From contig JAFZSQ010000066.1 in NCBI GenBank assembly GCA_017619295.1, positions 1 to 41,959 of the forward strand: 41,959 nt of DNA. The letters are read 5' to 3'. Both the position numbers and the translations under genes were made by a program. The notes beneath the pieces were generated by a model. The model was given only the letters and a program-made list of their open reading frames with translations, made no database searches and was not told the DNA's origin. Position 1 is the first letter of the stretch, and each line of letters starts with the position of its first letter. Origin of the DNA: Lachnospiraceae bacterium (GTDB lineage Bacteria; Bacillota; Clostridia; Lachnospirales; Lachnospiraceae). Positions 41,202-41,959 of the stretch are shown here, piece after piece.

Positions 41202-41959
41202 GTGAGCAGAGTGTTACTTTGCACAGGTGTGCGAGCTGAAACTCCATATTACATTCCTTCTTTAGGGATCAGAGTCTGGTCCGTAGAGGAGCTTTGCTTT
41301 TGCCTTAGAGAGAATGCATATATTCTTGATGAGGAGATAGTAAGCAAGGACATGGTTACCTGGCTTGAGGAGGACTGCGACCTTCCGGACCTTGCGAACA
41401 TGCTTCGTCCTTACCTTCGCCAGCCCGGAAGTATGGCGGCTTACGTTACGGGAATCCTTGATTATGTAGGCTACTACCCCAAGGAAGAAATTGAGGCTAT
41501 GGCAGCAAGCTTTTCCGCAGCGGGAAGTGCCAGCGACTTCGAGAAGAAGAAAAAGAGAGCCGACCTTCTGGTGGAAAGCAACAAGTACACCAAGGCTTAT
41601 GTGGAGTATTCGAGACTCCTTCGTGAACTTCCCGAGAATGAAATAGGTATAAGAGCGGATGTGCTTCATAACATCGGAGTTGCTCTTACAGGGCTTTTCA
41701 TGTACAACGATGCAGCCTACTATTTCAACGAAGCATATAATTACACCAATTCCGAGGCGGACTTCAGAGATTATCTGGCAGCCAAGAGAATGTCAATGTC
41801 TGATTCAGAATATGTGAAGTTCGTGGCGGACATGCCGGATTATTACATGGCTTCCATAAATCTTGAAGCAGATGTGGATGAGATTCTAAACAACTGGGAA
41901 AGAAGCACAGATGAAGCCGAACTTGAGGACATGTTAAACCTCAAGCAGCTAGGCGACAG
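41202..41959 (+). CDS. TPR-like protein, third gene of the DUF5717-DUF5716 cluster (cut by the window edge)
   Basis: The reading frame is open from a GTG at 41202 to the end of the window (252 codons, no stop). AGGAG at 41190-41194 lies seven bases before the GTG, 13 bp after the DUF5716 stop. The product begins SRVLLCTGVRAETPYYIPS, then GIRVWSVEELCFCLRENAY, a compact N-terminal domain of about 100 residues. After a charged linker it becomes helical with TPR-like repeats (ADLLVESNKYTKAYVEYSRL, LHNIGVALTGLFMYNDAAYY then FNEAY). No signal peptide. I do not recognise a named family. The overlap-free close spacing makes it co-transcribed with the two genes before it. Confidence 0.85.
   Translation, partial: MSRVLLCTGVRAETPYYIPSLGIRVWSVEELCFCLRENAYILDEEIVSKDMVTWLEEDCDLPDLANMLRPYLRQPGSMAAYVTGILDYVGYYPKEEIEAMAASFSAAGSASDFEKKKKRADLLVESNKYTKAYVEYSRLLRELPENEIGIRADVLHNIGVALTGLFMYNDAAYYFNEAYNYTNSEADFRDYLAAKRMSMSDSEYVKFVADMPDYYMASINLEADVDEILNNWERSTDEAELEDMLNLKQLGD

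Noticed and set aside
41262..41669. Minus-strand open frame of 135 codons near the right edge
   Set aside because: It is antisense to a well-placed + strand gene that continues the DUF5717-DUF5716 operon with its own AGGAG and GTG start.

Overview
The window looks like a chromosomal segment of a low-to-mid GC Gram-positive anaerobe of the Clostridia, most likely family Lachnospiraceae (Butyrivibrio-like). The grounds are strong GGAGG ribosome-binding sites, frequent extended -10 promoters (TGnTATAAT), Firmicute-type lipoproteins, an LCP-family wall protein, PrsA-like foldase, a phi3T/B. subtilis-like ThyA, a DHFR that lacks the usual LPW motif, and a DUF5717-DUF5716 gene pair that I know from Lachnospiraceae. 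No rRNA, tRNA, CRISPR array or intact transposase is visible.

Layout: 1-170 holds terminator-like hairpins from something upstream. 351-993 is a BrnT-BrnA toxin-antitoxin module with a perfect palindrome at its promoter. Then come an M13 metallopeptidase lipoprotein, a convergent D-aminoacylase-type amidohydrolase and a divergent MFS transporter. 6316-6720 is an untranslated leader with a 25-codon peptide and two successive intrinsic terminators; it precedes a heterodimeric ABC exporter pair (6721-10254) of the BmrCD type with one degenerate ATP site. 10274-14709 is an AraC-type regulator divergent from three consecutive Gfo/Idh/MocA oxidoreductases. 14804-23675 holds a DUF362 ferredoxin protein, a MarR-flavodoxin-FMN_bind operon, a secreted DUF4832-type protein, a 3-hydroxyacyl-CoA dehydrogenase, exonuclease III, oligoendopeptidase F and an MscL channel with a C-terminal zinc ribbon. 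This part is sprinkled with a family of palindromic repeats (arms GGTGCAGTTGGGG / CCCCAACTGCACC), nearly always just after a stop codon.

23894-29818 reads as one five-gene unit: LCP protein, a membrane histidine-kinase-like ATPase lacking the phospho-accepting His, a beta-CASP metallo-beta-lactamase nuclease, thyA and folA, closed by a strong terminator. A chemoreceptor, a branched-chain aminotransferase, a PrsA-like lipoprotein and HtpG follow, each with its own promoter or terminator signals.

The window ends in a three-gene cluster (36334 to the edge): a 1186-residue beta-sandwich plus helical-repeat protein (DUF5717), a protein with the motif order of the Hsp70/actin ATPase fold (DUF5716), and a truncated TPR-like protein. 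This cluster and the attenuator before the ABC exporter are the best candidates for undescribed biology.
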